From positions 62,001-126,000 of the forward strand of contig JAJGOT010000952.1 of assembly GCA_022457155.1 (NCBI GenBank): a stretch of DNA of 64,000 nucleotides. Direction: 5' to 3'. Shown one piece after another: positions 1 through 10,627 of this stretch (the first letter of the stretch is position 1; each line of letters begins with the position of its first letter). The DNA comes from Cladopsammia gracilis. Lineage: Eukaryota; Cnidaria; Anthozoa; Scleractinia; Dendrophylliidae. A program made the position numbers and the translations under genes. The notes below the pieces were generated by a model that saw only the letters and a program-made list of their open reading frames with translations, did not search any database and was not told where the DNA came from.

Positions 1-97
1 TTCTTGGTCTTGTGGATAGGCATTAAGTTCTTATTATCTTATTATTAGTGATGGGACACTTTCGACGCTGAAAATCCTCTTCTTTTAATTGATGCAG

Positions 98-1985
98 TAG
101 AGCGCCTTCGCCGCTTTGGAGATGAGTCAAACCTCAAGAGCATACAAGCTGAAATACTTCAACTTAAAAACCGCAAAAAATGTCTGGAGGAGTCAATTGT
201 TTTAAAGCAAGCCGAGGTAAGTACATAACGTTATTTGTGTTGTCCTACGTTGCTTTATCCTCAGCCTTTGTATTTAGTTACTGGAGAAACGTTTAAAAAA
301 AAAGCTGCGGTTTTTTTCTTCGCCGGTGTTTTTTTCATTATATTTCGACGTCCCCTCGATGTTCTGTCCCTGGGACAGTCTCATGAGTATCCGTTTCTTG
401 TGCCAGCCTATAATGCAAATGAGAGGCTGGCGAAACGAAGAGAAAATACTGAGTTATCTTTCTCCAGTTTCTGTACTGTGAAGAGGCGAGGATTGCACTC
501 CTCCCCCACCTGCAAGGGTACAGCCCCCGGATTTTCTGGATTTTGCCAAAAAGACACCGACCTTAATTCGTGACGAAAGTCTGACGAGCTACCACTTGAC
601 AGACCACAGAGGCCTTCTCGTTTCTTGTGCTCACCCGCGTTATTTTCTTCTGTTTTTTTTTTTCGTATTTAACTTAAATGTATTGAAAGCCCAACTTTTC
701 TTTTCCATTCCCAGCTACAAAATGAAAACGAGAGACATGCACAACTGAAGAGAGAGACTGACACACTGCACGTAAGTTCCTAACATTGACACGTATACGC
801 AACCTAAATTCTCCTATATGATGAAATGGTGTTATTGATTTAGCTAGCAATAAACCACGTTCATACTCCTTCAAGTGGATTAATAGCCCCCTTTCATTTC
901 AATGATGGACATGACCCTTTTACTCATCAGTCAGAACTGAAGACAAAGTCACAAATTTCGTCTTGCGAAACACTGAAATACAAAAAAAAAAAGAAACAGC
1001 ACAAATGGAAAGCAGAACTCAATAACTATTTTTGAATGATCCTTCTTAGACTTCAGGATCTCATTCTCAGACGTTAATTAAAGACAACAGTTTTGCATGA
1101 CTCAAGCTTCAGGGGCAGATCCAGGAATTTCTGAAAGGGGGGTCCGGGTGCATGTGCCCCGAAAATTTTTTCTGATTTTACCCTCTAAAACGCCATTTTC
1201 GGCATTCCTGAGAGTCGAAAAGCGTTTGTTAAGTCAAAAACTTGGTGGAAGTGAAACAACCACGTATAAAACAATCTTTTTATTCCATTATTTTTATGAA
1301 CCACATGGGAGACACAGGTCTGATAGGGGGGGTCCGGACCCCCCCCCCCCCCCCCCCCCTGGATCCGCCACTGAGCTTCGACCCTGCAGTGTCTGCAGCG
1401 AAAAGGTTAAAACTATAAAAACGCGACATATCTTGCTAATAGACCAACTGATTCAGAAAAGGCCACCCGTGATTTGCGCCCATAAGAATCAACTCCCTGT
1501 ACCATGGTCCAAAGCGACATGAATGTCCAACCCCTGGCCAATAAATAGATAGAACTCGTGAAGGTCCATTAGAATAGCATTCCCATGATTTCTAAATAGA
1601 GTATACTGGTGTAGTCATTGGAAGGATCACAAAAAAACGCTAAATTGGGAGCTATAATAACAAATATTGCCCTTTATCAAGTAAAAAGAAATATTGACCA
1701 GCATAAATTCCAATCCCGTGCAAGTTCACACGTGCAACTTTATTCATAGCATCAGTAATTACTTCAATCTGTAAACTTTGAAATTCCGAAAATTGTCGCC
1801 GATCTTTTAATTTTGTTTATTTTTTTAAATGCTTATAGAAACGTAACAAGGCTCAGTTGACAAGACTGAAACGCCAGGTACAAGAAGCCCACTCCCGCAG
1901 TCGACACTGGAACGACGAGGCTTGTAGGCTTGAACAGAGTATCACACAACTTAAAAATCAAATAGAGGAATTAGAAAACCCTTAA
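98..1985 (+). CDS. C-terminal exons of a coiled-coil protein (5' part outside window)
   Basis: Three exons fit one frame with consensus splice sites: 98-216 (acceptor after gatgcag, donor gtaagt), 715-771 (acceptor cccag, donor gtaagt) and 1839-1985 (acceptor cttatag), ending in TAA at 1983-1985. The joined product is about 107 residues, strongly charged and Leu/Glu/Lys/Gln-rich with heptad-like spacing (for example ERLRRFGDE, LKNRKKCLEES, LTRLKRQVQEA, ending NQIEELENP), so it should form a long coiled coil. The same frame stays open upstream to 52 and looks coding there (residues DTFDAENPLLLIDA). The obvious acceptor at 47-48 would start that exon with an in-frame TGA, so the true 5' edge of the exon is uncertain. 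I do not recognise the family. The N-terminal part lies before the window. Confidence 0.6.
1110..1373. mobile_element. Non-autonomous TIR element (hAT-like MITE)
   Basis: Lies in the last intron of the coiled-coil gene. The left end caggggcagatccagg is a degenerate inverted match to the right end cctggatccgccactg. A shared flank AGCTT(C) on both sides looks like the target duplication. Inside are G-rich and C-rich tracts (1137-1145, 1341-1359). It has no credible coding capacity. Confidence 0.55.
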
Positions 1986-2352
1986 ATCCTTATGTTAGCA
2001 TCCGACCTGATCTGATGGGCTTACAAGTATAACTTTTTCTTTATTTCTTCTTACGGGCCCCGGACAGTTAACATGTTTCAGATTTTTAATTTTTGAATTT
2101 CTTATAACTGGAGAGGGTTTTACCAGTTTTCATGCAGAACACAATATTGTTATGAACCGTCTGCGTCTTGTGTCAATATGTAAGCACCAACAGAACCACA
2201 ACTGGCGAGACTTGATCCTCTCATACCCCGGATCAAAGAGCAGAAGAAAAGAGATTCCTTGTAATCAGCCATATGTTTTCATCATAACCTAAGGGCTTAT
2301 AAGAGGGATTTTACAGTATTTATATAAAGAAGAAATAACTATGTAAACACTT

Positions 2353-2358
2353 AATAAA
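2353..2358 (+). promoter_or_regulatory. Probable poly(A) signal of the coiled-coil gene
   Basis: AATAAA about 370 nt after the stop codon at 1985, on the same strand and with no other gene in between. The position suits a 3' UTR end; it has not been tested. Confidence 0.4.
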
Positions 2359-2399
2359 CCACCTAGCTACAGAGTCTGAGTGATGTAACATCAATAATA

Positions 2400-4187
2400 A
2401 TCATGTATGATGAGATTCCTCAAAGTTTTCTTTGGAATGGGCTGATTTAGAATTCGAAAACAGTTTCTAAAGAGACATTCCAGAACATTTCCACGACGTG
2501 CCACGAATAACCCATTCTTTAGAGACCTACAATAACAATTAACAATAACAATTAGGCGATCGAGTGGAATTACGAAAGAATGAGGTTTGCGCGCTACATA
2601 TTTTTAGACGTAATCGTGTGACCTTGGGATTAGTACATGTGACAAATTTAGATCCTGCTTAGTCCTTGCGGATTATAAGTTTTCCTGTATGGCTGGGAAG
2701 TATAATATTTAAAATACGTGCGCATTCCGTTAATATCCGTTATAGTCTCTCAACTTAACACGAATATTTGTTAACTTTAACTCGGCAGAATAGTTTATCT
2801 GAAACTCGGAACTAATGCAGAATATCACGATTTCAAAATTAACCATTTGAAAGTTGCAGAACTGCGCAGTGCTGAACATCTCGTGAGGGTGTTGTACGCA
2901 CGTGAGGTCTGTTGGTGACGTACAGTGGTCTTTGCTTGCGAACACACCGTCAATTATCCGCGGTTGATTGAATGATCATGAAAGAGTTGAACTTGTCGAT
3001 CATAATGGAAAAACAAACGTCTATTCTTTACAATGTCACGGTCAAGGTTGTAACTGATATTTATTATCCAATAGTTGAAATTTGCTGTGTAATACATAGT
3101 ATTGAGCAAGGATTTTGTTTAACTCTTATAGCTGACCTTGGCCGAATCGTACATTTTTGGACTGATTCTGTAAAAAGATCAATAGAGTTCTATTCTTAAC
3201 AATCACTTCTATTTTCTTTATTATCATTACCAAGGTTAAATCTTGAAAACAAAGTAATCTTTTATTGCAACAGTATCAGCACTCTATCCTTTCTACCAGT
3301 GTGACTTTCCAGAATCTTTAAGTTTGTCTTTTTTTCCATTTCTTAACTGTACATGTAGTTATGCTGCTGATTTCATCAGTGTTCTTGACTTCAGTTTCTG
3401 TTTCTATAGTACTAGAATGCTACAACCTTAAAATTTCCCAGATGAATAAAATCAGTTCTGTCCCGTGATTTAAGCCCTCGTCAAAAATGACCATAAACAG
3501 AATTGTTTGTTTTTGTCTCTGATGTCCTTGGCTGACAACGGCTGTTCTTCAAGGTTGAAAGCTGCGGCGTTTTTGACGATGATCGTTAACGCGTAAAATG
3601 CCGTCGGCGTTGTCGCCTTCCGTGAAGCGGGCCAAGGTTACTAGACAGTTATTTAGGTCACGCAAGTGTAACTAATTACTCTCTATGAACCGGAAGGCAC
3701 AGATGCACTGATACCTAGGAATTGAAGACCTCCTTCGGAACGCAACTCGCTTCTTTGTCATTTGCGCCTATCTTCCCTACGGTTCTGATAGCAGTCTCAA
3801 ATAGCTACACCAGTCGGAGTGAGCTGTGCAAAACAAATCAATTAGTAGAAGTATTTGTATTGTTTAACCACAATAGGGTACAGTTAAAATAATGTAGCGA
3901 ACGGGACAGGGGGTGGGAGAGAGGGGTGCAGAGCAGGATGCTATCACGAAATCACTGTAGCAATTTATAACTATAGTAATTGTCGGTAAAATGTTTCAAC
4001 AAAATATCGCTTACTATCGTACTTTTGCTTAAGCTTGAAGTGGCTGTGGTTTCAATATCCAAAGCCACACGACTAAGCCACGCTCTACCTGTTTGAAAAA
4101 TAAACAGAGCCTGTCAAGTGTGACTTTGCGGCGACCTTGACATTGGAAAGCTTTCTCGTAAACAACCAAGGTTACAGAATGCTACAC
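2400..4187. other. Intergenic DNA, no recognisable gene
   Basis: AT-rich sequence between the coiled-coil gene and the P450. Short open frames at 2730-2945 (-) and 2972-3199 (+) show no domain, splice structure or codon character. The proximal P450 promoter should lie in the last few hundred bases. Confidence 0.5.
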
Positions 4188-4195
4188 TATAAATA
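4188..4195 (+). promoter_or_regulatory. TATA box of the P450 gene
   Basis: TATAAATA lies 81 bases before the ATG at 4276. Transcription would start around 4215-4225 and give a short, intronless 5' UTR. A focused TATA promoter fits an inducible single-exon P450. Confidence 0.5.
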
Positions 4196-4275
4196 CCACA
4201 CGAATGCATAGCTGGAACAAAGTTTGTTACTGACAAGCTACTGAACGGTTTATACTGTAGCTAGAGTTCATTAAC

Positions 4276-5853
4276 ATGGAAGTCGTTTTCTTCGGAGAAA
4301 GCTCGATGCTTTTTCTAGCCATTCTGTGCTGTTTGGCCGTTAGCTTCGTGTTGTTCTTTTTTGGATTGTCCAAGATGTGGAGAAACAGTCCGCCTGGGCC
4401 GTTTGGTTTGCCATTAGTTGGAAACTTGTTCCAACTCGGAGATTCTCCGCACATCGCACTAACAGAGATGGCCAAAGTCTATGGAAGCGTCTTTTCAATT
4501 CGTCTCGGTGGTAGGAATGCCATCGTTTTGAACAGCCAAGAAGTTGTCAAAGAGGCGCTTTCGAAAAGGGCTTGTCATTTCTCCGGGAGACCACCCTTTC
4601 ACAATTTTCAAATAAGCAGCAATGGAGGTAAGAGCATAGCGTTCGGTGACTTTGGCCCATTACACCAAAGAAGGAAAAAACTGGGCACTCGTGCGCTGCA
4701 CGCTGTTTTTAGCGATGTAAAACGTTTCAATTCCCTGGCGCAACAAGAAACAGAGCGCTTGTGTAGCTTGCTGACAGAAAGCACGTGCGAAGCTCTCGAC
4801 TTAACAGCACACCTCAGAAATCTCGTCGTTAGCTTTGCATTTAGACTTGTGTTTGGAGACAACTTTAAAAGAAACTACAACGCTGAGTTCCAGAGCCTTA
4901 TGCTCAAAGCAACTGACTTTGTTGAGAACAATGCTGCCATAAACGTCCTCGACTTCTTACCGTGGCTTCATTTCGCTTTACGAAAGCAGTGCAAGGCCAT
5001 GAAAGCCTCTGTCAAAGAGCTCATTGACTTTGTAGGAAGTATTTACAATCTGCAGCGCCATGCAAACGTTGAAGACGCTGGCGGGAATGTGGCTGCATCG
5101 TTGGATAAAATCCTCAAAGAACAAGATGAAGAAATGTTTGACTCTGGGAAACACGATAAGAAGATGGGAACCGAAGGACAATCCACAAAGATGCCATTAG
5201 ATAACGACTCTGTGGTCACTATTTTAGCTGATATCTTTGGAGCCGGCATCGAAACGGTATCCACCTCGTTAAGTTGGGCTCTGCTTTTAATCCTCTCTGA
5301 GCCTGGACTGCAGCAGGAGTTACAAGCGGAACTAATGCGCGAGATAGGAAACGTTCGCCTTCCAACTCTTGAAGACCGCGCAAGGCTGCCTCTGCTACAA
5401 GCCACAGTACTGGAGGTTTTGCGAAAGGCCACTGTGATTCCTTTGGCAATCCCACACTATGCCACTGAAGACTCCACAGTCGCTGGTTACCATGTATCGA
5501 AAGGCACAACTGTACTGGTGAATCTCTGGGCTGTAAACCACGATCCCAAGAAGTTCCATCAACCAGAGGTTTTTAACCCATATCGTTTCCTTGATGAGAA
5601 CGGGCAAGTTCGGGTGGACCAGCAGGCGTTTTCGCTTCCCTTCTCCACTGGTGGAAGGCGTTGCCTCGGTGCTACTCTTGCAAAAGCTGAGCTGTTTATG
5701 TTCCTTGGCTGCATGTTGCAGCGTCTGCATCTACAGCTTCCCACTGCCAGCGAAGCACTAAGCCTGCAAGGAAAGTTTGGATTAACATTGAAACCTCCCA
5801 CTTTCAAGGTGCATGTTTTTCCAAGAGAAATTGAACACGAGAATACTGACTGA
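4276..5853 (+). CDS. Microsomal cytochrome P450, clan 2 (CYP17/CYP1-like), single exon
   Basis: A 525-codon intact frame, the usual P450 length. Residues about 9-36 form a hydrophobic membrane anchor, followed by the proline-rich hinge (SPPGPFGLPLVGNL), typical of an ER-bound monooxygenase. The I-helix oxygen-activation motif is AGIET at residues 323-327, and the K-helix ExxR is E380-V-L-R383. The haem loop is FSTGGRRCLG at 456-465 with the thiolate ligand Cys463. Overall it most resembles animal clan-2 enzymes of the steroid 17-hydroxylase/CYP1 type. Clan-2 enzymes insert one oxygen atom from O2 using NADPH-P450 reductase electrons; the substrate cannot be read from sequence. The first ATG follows a TATA box. 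The absence of introns is notable next to multi-exon neighbours and may reflect an old retroposition or intron loss. Subfamily placement is inference. Confidence 0.93.
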   Translation: MEVVFFGESSMLFLAILCCLAVSFVLFFFGLSKMWRNSPPGPFGLPLVGNLFQLGDSPHIALTEMAKVYGSVFSIRLGGRNAIVLNSQEVVKEALSKRACHFSGRPPFHNFQISSNGGKSIAFGDFGPLHQRRKKLGTRALHAVFSDVKRFNSLAQQETERLCSLLTESTCEALDLTAHLRNLVVSFAFRLVFGDNFKRNYNAEFQSLMLKATDFVENNAAINVLDFLPWLHFALRKQCKAMKASVKELIDFVGSIYNLQRHANVEDAGGNVAASLDKILKEQDEEMFDSGKHDKKMGTEGQSTKMPLDNDSVVTILADIFGAGIETVSTSLSWALLLILSEPGLQQELQAELMREIGNVRLPTLEDRARLPLLQATVLEVLRKATVIPLAIPHYATEDSTVAGYHVSKGTTVLVNLWAVNHDPKKFHQPEVFNPYRFLDENGQVRVDQQAFSLPFSTGGRRCLGATLAKAELFMFLGCMLQRLHLQLPTASEALSLQGKFGLTLKPPTFKVHVFPREIEHENTD

Positions 5854-5939
5854 AAATGTAAACTCGTGTAATGTGATCTAAAACAAAGATAAAGAAATAT
5901 ATCAGCTTTTATCAAATACATTTTGGCCGGAAATTTCAT

Positions 5940-6120
5940 TTACAGCTTATGGAAAGTTTGGATTTACATTGGAGCCTTCCCTTTTCAAGGTACATATTTA
6001 AACAAGAAAAATGGAACTATAACTGAAAACTTTATAGACTAATGTCGCCTGATGTAAGACAGAGAAACAGAAATGTTTCAAGATCATTTTTTATTACATA
6101 CACCTTTGGCCTGAAAATAG
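5940..6120 (+). pseudogene. Relic of a second P450 3' end (tandem duplicate)
   Basis: Starting 87 bases after the P450 stop codon, this stretch repeats the gene's own last codons and 3' UTR with about 75-80% identity by eye. In frame it reads YGKFGFTLEPSLFKVHI then TAA, against GKFGLTLKPPTFKVHVFP in the intact gene. The match continues into the UTR: gatgtaagacagagaaacag...cacctttggcctg mirrors gtgatctaaaacaaagataa...cattttggccgg. The rest of the second copy is gone, so a tandem P450 duplicate was probably deleted down to its tail. Confidence 0.75.
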
Positions 6121-6518
6121 GCCATGAACAATAATTTAAAAGTCAAAGCTTATAATATTCTTAGTAAATGATAAAGAAATCTCTTGAACGATGACTGTGC
6201 AATGAGGCTCAGTTTATAGAGACGTTTTTAAGCTATTTTTTGTTTAATTCGTTAACTGAATTAGGAAGTCAATTAATTACCTGTATGTTTTGACAGTGCA
6301 CTTGCATGCAAGTGCCGATTTTGTTTACCAACATGTAACACATGAAACAACAGATGTATCTTCACGATTTTCCCAGACGACTAAGCTTAATTATAACATT
6401 AGTTTATTTCTTTTTTACTATACCCCTGCTATGGATGCTATTAATTCTGTTTGACAGGGAACTGATTTTAAGCTGGGATTATTAAACTGAATTAGCATAA
6501 TTTGCCAGGTATGACTAT
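6121..6518. other. AT-rich spacer, no gene seen
   Basis: Low-complexity AT-rich DNA between the P450 relic and the 6.5-kb hairpin. No domain, splice structure or repeat copy was recognised. Confidence 0.4.
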
Positions 6519-6579
6519 TAGCCGCTTTCTCACCCAACTCCCTGTGGGGCCTACAGGGAGTTGGGTGAGAAAGCGGCTA
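6519..6579. repeat. Perfect 27-bp inverted repeat (hairpin)
   Basis: Arms 6519-6545 and 6553-6579 are exactly complementary (tagccgctttctcacccaac... and its reverse complement) around a 7-nt GC-rich loop. It could be a minimal fold-back element or the product of a palindrome-forming repair event. No flanking duplication is obvious. Confidence 0.85.
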
Positions 6580-8023
6580 TTGCCTCAGACCAATCGACTA
6601 GGATTTAACCTTATCCAACAATTGCTTATTTATAACTTATTACAAAAACCAACAGTTAAAAAATTCACATTGGTAGACTATAAATATTTAGATTAGAAAG
6701 TTAATTAATGTGATTAAATTAATTTTATTTAATTAATAGTTCCTTTGCCGGTTTTCTTTTTGTAATAAAATACGCATTACAGATCACATTGTGTGCTTAT
6801 TGACTTACCGATTAATGTAAGATGTATCGGTTTTTTTTTAAATAATAGAAACTTTAGAGAAGCCCCATTGGACATATCTTGATCACTTTGGGGAGGGGGG
6901 AGGGAGGGGGGGGGGGGGGGGATAGGGTTCCGTGTGTGGTGTATCTACTAAACAACCCACTTTAATGTCCAACTGATTCGATCTTTAATCGGGACAAAAC
7001 GGATTTACTGTCTCACGGGTTGATGGAGAAGGAATGCCTATTCAAACCATTCAGTTTATAGCCGTCAGAAAATAGCGATTTTTGTCTGCCTAACGTGCCC
7101 TTTAGCCACTGAATTATGAGTTAATTTCTCTTAAAAGCAAAGGCAAAGCAAGCCACGTGAAAATTCAAGAAAATGATGATAAATTTACCAAATGGCAGCT
7201 GACGAGGCGAGACAAGGCTTCTAGGGAACAATACTCTGCACCTGTTAGAGGGTAACAAAGGGGGGTCACGATCCCGTTTCACGCACCCTTTTTACGCAAT
7301 TCATGCGTCACATATTTGTTAAATTCCTTAGTCTGGTTCCTTAGAAGGATATTAGTATCTAAATTCACGAATCACGTTTCCATTTTACTAACTTGACGTT
7401 TCAAGCACTGATTTTTGCCCTGATCACGCGTCACGCATAAACCCTTTGCCACTCTCCGTGTTAGGGCGAATGACTCTTGGGTGATAGGAATAGGTTCCTT
7501 CTAAATGAGAACTACAAGTAGACACTTTTCTGTGCGACATGCAGGACAACATTATAGACCTTACTAATGAACATTTCAAAAGAAGACACGTTCTCGTCCG
7601 ATCAAAAAAGGAGCTGAGTTGGGAATGCAATGAGCAGTTATTGGACGAAGTTGAGCAAGAGCAAATGATTTATATATGATAACCTCCATAGTTGTCTTTC
7701 AAAATCCAAAGCTTTTTTAATACTTTCGATATTTTTGCCCATCCGGCCATTTCGCGATAGTTAGATCCTCATCTCGATTTCGCTATAGGAATCGTTTGAA
7801 GTGACTGTAGACTGCGAGCAGTCCCTTCTTTCCTTTTCGTCAGTCGAGCGAGCACGTTCTCTCGCTCCAGGGGACGGGAAGGAGAAGACCCTGGGAACGA
7901 GGTTGCGATCTGCGAGCGAAAGCGACGAGGAACGTGGGCGCAAGTGCCCTCGCTCCGCGCGGCTCGCGGTATCCTGCGTATACTAGCAGCATTTTCGTTC
8001 ACGGTCCCTTGCTTTCTCGTTTC
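6580..8023. other. Intergenic, repeat-derived; no gene seen
   Basis: Contains a G-rich run (about 6891-6921) and AT-rich sequence. At 7811-7970 there is a GC-rich stretch that looks like a fragment of a dispersed repeat (…accctgggaacgaggttg…). The open frames here overlap on both strands and have no family signature. Confidence 0.4.
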
Positions 8024-8031
8024 CCCTCTCA

Positions 8032-8148
8032 TAGCCTCCTGCGCAGACGTCGTTTGGGCTCGTCATGCAATCTTTCCTCCCCCACGGACCTTAAGGGAAG
8101 AAAGATTGCGTGACGAGCCTAAAGGACGTCTGCGCGCGCAGGAGGCTA
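8032..8148. mobile_element. Fold-back MITE with 8-bp target duplication
   Basis: Near-palindromic 117-bp element beginning tagcctcctgcg and ending cgcaggaggcta, with imperfect arms of about 45 bp. CCCTCTCA occurs directly on each side (8024-8031 and 8149-8156), an 8-bp target site duplication. The duplication length fits hAT-type transposition. It carries no gene. Confidence 0.8.
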
Positions 8149-8403
8149 CCCTCTCACGGCTCGTAGATCGCGCGCTTCAGGCGTGCGCTCGCTCAACTAA
8201 AATAAGAGATGCTCTCAGTCCAAAATGATCAGGGGATGTTAATTTTATCATTTTCTGAGCCTTTAAGGTGGCTCCATATTGTTCAGCCCTCTCGTCTTTT
8301 GCATTCCATTACAGCTAGCCCGATGGTGTGGCTAAAAATCTTTTACTTGAAACCAGTATATCTTTTGTCAGTCAACAAAGTGGTATCCAAATGACGTCAT
8401 CAT

Positions 8404-8757
8404 TCGTTGCCATGGCAACGCGAAAAGAGGTCAAAAATACGCTATTTTGAACCATTTGAGGCTAATAACTTATAAACTACACTGTGAAAGTTTTTGTTTT
8501 CGATATATTTTTGTTTAATTGGCAAGAGAAACATTTCAACAATTTTTTAAAAAATTCTGTACATAGAGTTCAGAGCTACCTTAAATGACATATCTATGAA
8601 TCCTATGTACAGATTTTTTTCAAAATTGGCACAAATGTTTATTATGTTTATAAGACGAAAATATATAAAAAATATAAAAAAATTCACCGAGCAGTTTTGA
8701 AGTTATTAGCCTCAAAAGGTTTTTGGCCTCTTTTTTACGTTGCCATGGTAACAAATT
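8404..8757. repeat. Inverted-repeat element
   Basis: The left part (cgttgccatggcaacgcg … gaggtcaaaaa … gaggctaataactt) recurs inverted at 8702-8757 (agttattagcctc … ttggcctc … acgttgccatggtaac). The centre is AT-rich and non-coding. Likely a degraded MITE; its outer limits may reach about 8257. Confidence 0.55.
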
Positions 8758-9116
8758 TTGATGTCGTAGCACCTAAATTTGTTCATTTGTTAAGTGTTTA
8801 CAAACCTGTACTAAACGTTTTCTCTTAAAGTGCCTATCACGCCTAGAAAGTTATTTTCAGACTCAACTCTATGTACATTGAATAGATGAATGGTAAAATA
8901 TTTCTTGTTTTGAACGTCGCATTTGTGAGTTATAGAGATTTATAACATAGCTTAAGAGAAGCGCGCGTTCTGATTGGCTAATACGCCCGATCCATTTGCC
9001 CGTGGGTTGCATGCTGACGTCAATTTGTTTTGTACTTTTTTCTCGGCAACTTTTTTCATCGATGTTGCCACTTTTTACATCATTTTTACATAATTCCTAT
9101 TTTTTTCTTGTAAAAT

Positions 9117-10517
9117 ATGGAAAAATCTAATTCTTCCGGAAATGAGGAAGATAATTCCTGTGAGCTACCAAATTTCGAGCTCAAGCTTTTTGACGGGCCT
9201 CCGGCTAAGAGATTTTCTAATTTAAGCGAACAGGAGCTGAATAAGCTTGTTGAACAAAGACACTCGGAGAAGACCAAAAAAACAACAAATTCATTGGTCT
9301 GTATCAACCTTTCAAGGTAAGTAATGTATAGCAGCAATTCTAGAGAGTGTTTTTCGGCGATTTGGCGACAATAAAATTCCGCACAAACTTTCATTTTAAA
9401 ACTTTTCAGGCGTCGAAAGCCATTTTAATGCTTTCTGCGAGCAAAACCTGTACATTAACTTTCATAATTTAATTTGTTGAGAGTTTGAACAAATTTCTGT
9501 TTTAATGTCTTGCATATTAAATCCGCCTGTTCCAAAAACGTTGAAGATAATTGTTTACTGAGCGTTAATAAGGGAAGTTTTATCAAAATATTGGTAGCCT
9601 CTGATAATTTTTTTCAGTTTTGCTCGATCGTTGAACTCTGACAACCGCTTGAAGAAGCGACTGCATCGTGCACAAATATAAGCTTCAGTTCTAACACTTT
9701 CCAAGCCTCAGTTGTCTGTTCTTTTATTTTACCAAATAACGAAAGTAACAGAGACCAATTTTTTTAAGCCATTCACGTGTTAAATTTCAGCCTGATGCTC
9801 AGACAAAGCTATACAAACACCGCTTGTAAACATGACAATCGGTCAGCTGGACCACAACATGAGGCGATTTTATGCCGAAGCGCGAACACAAAAAGGGGAG
9901 CCATACAGTAAATCCACCTTGCTTGGATTCAGACACGGAATTGAAAGATATCTAAACTGTCCTCCACACAACAAAGGGCTCCAGCTAGCAACTGATCCGA
10001 GATTTTTGTGGTCAAACCAGATGTTAGACGCGCAACTTATCAATTTAAAACAAAGTGGAAATGAAACGCAACCCACAAACCTGCTATTGAAGAAGAGCAT
10101 CTCAAACAGCTCAAAGCCAGCGGTGTTTTTTCTCTTTCTTCCCCACTCTCGCTTTTAACATGTTTAAGAAATTTCTGGTTCCATATTGTTCTTTTCTTTT
10201 GCCGAAGAGGCCGTGAAGGACAGAGAGCGTTCCCAATCGACACTGATATCATGTCAATTTCAGGCCATCGAAACGAGCAGTCCCTTGCACATTACAACTC
10301 TCGACCATCCGTTTCACAGCTTCAAAATTGCAGTGATGTGCTGTCAAGGGTTCTTTCGGCCCCAAGCACTGGTTGTGTATCCACGGCTTCCTCAGTGCAA
10401 TCCACAGTCCGAGTGAGCAGTGGTTCACGTCAAGAAATAAATCCTTCACAGGTTGCAAGAGACGTGGCGCCATTCTCAATTCTTCGGAAAACCGATCCAA
10501 ATTTAACTAACTTTTGA
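9117..10517 (+). pseudogene. Crypton/DUF3504-type tyrosine recombinase relic
   Basis: Recognisable pieces lie in order. 9117-9290 encodes an N-terminal part (NLSEQELNKLVEQRHSEKTKKTTN). It is followed by a 4-base shift at about 9290 and a consensus donor at 9317. The exon after the acceptor at 9790 carries the arm-type DNA-binding domain (RRFYAEARTQKGEPYSKSTL…HGIERYL). A one-base shift at about 10072 leads into EEEHLKQLKASGVFSLSSPL and CRRGREGQR, which holds the first catalytic Arg. This joins directly, in frame, to SGHRNEQSLAHYNSRPSVS (10256-10312), which holds the C-terminal GHR and the catalytic Tyr. The middle of the catalytic domain, including the HxxR box, is missing. In the family these proteins are Crypton recombinases or genes domesticated from them (KIAA1958, QRICH1 and ZMYM relatives). 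Two shifts and a deletion make it non-functional as a recombinase. Confidence 0.8.
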
Positions 10518-10627
10518 GAAACGGTTTTACCGACAGCATTTTTTGTTTGTTGTCAGTTCGATATTTAGGTTAACTTTCGGAGCAGTTTGAAATTGTTTGT
10601 TTGTACGAGATCGAGAAAACATAAACT

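Noticed and set aside
4608..5730. Several minus-strand open frames over the P450
   Set aside because: They are antisense to an intact gene with clear P450 motifs and have no family features of their own.
6891..6921. G-run as a functional quadruplex
   Set aside because: Homopolymer runs are common throughout this window and often mark MITE interiors; nothing sets this one apart.
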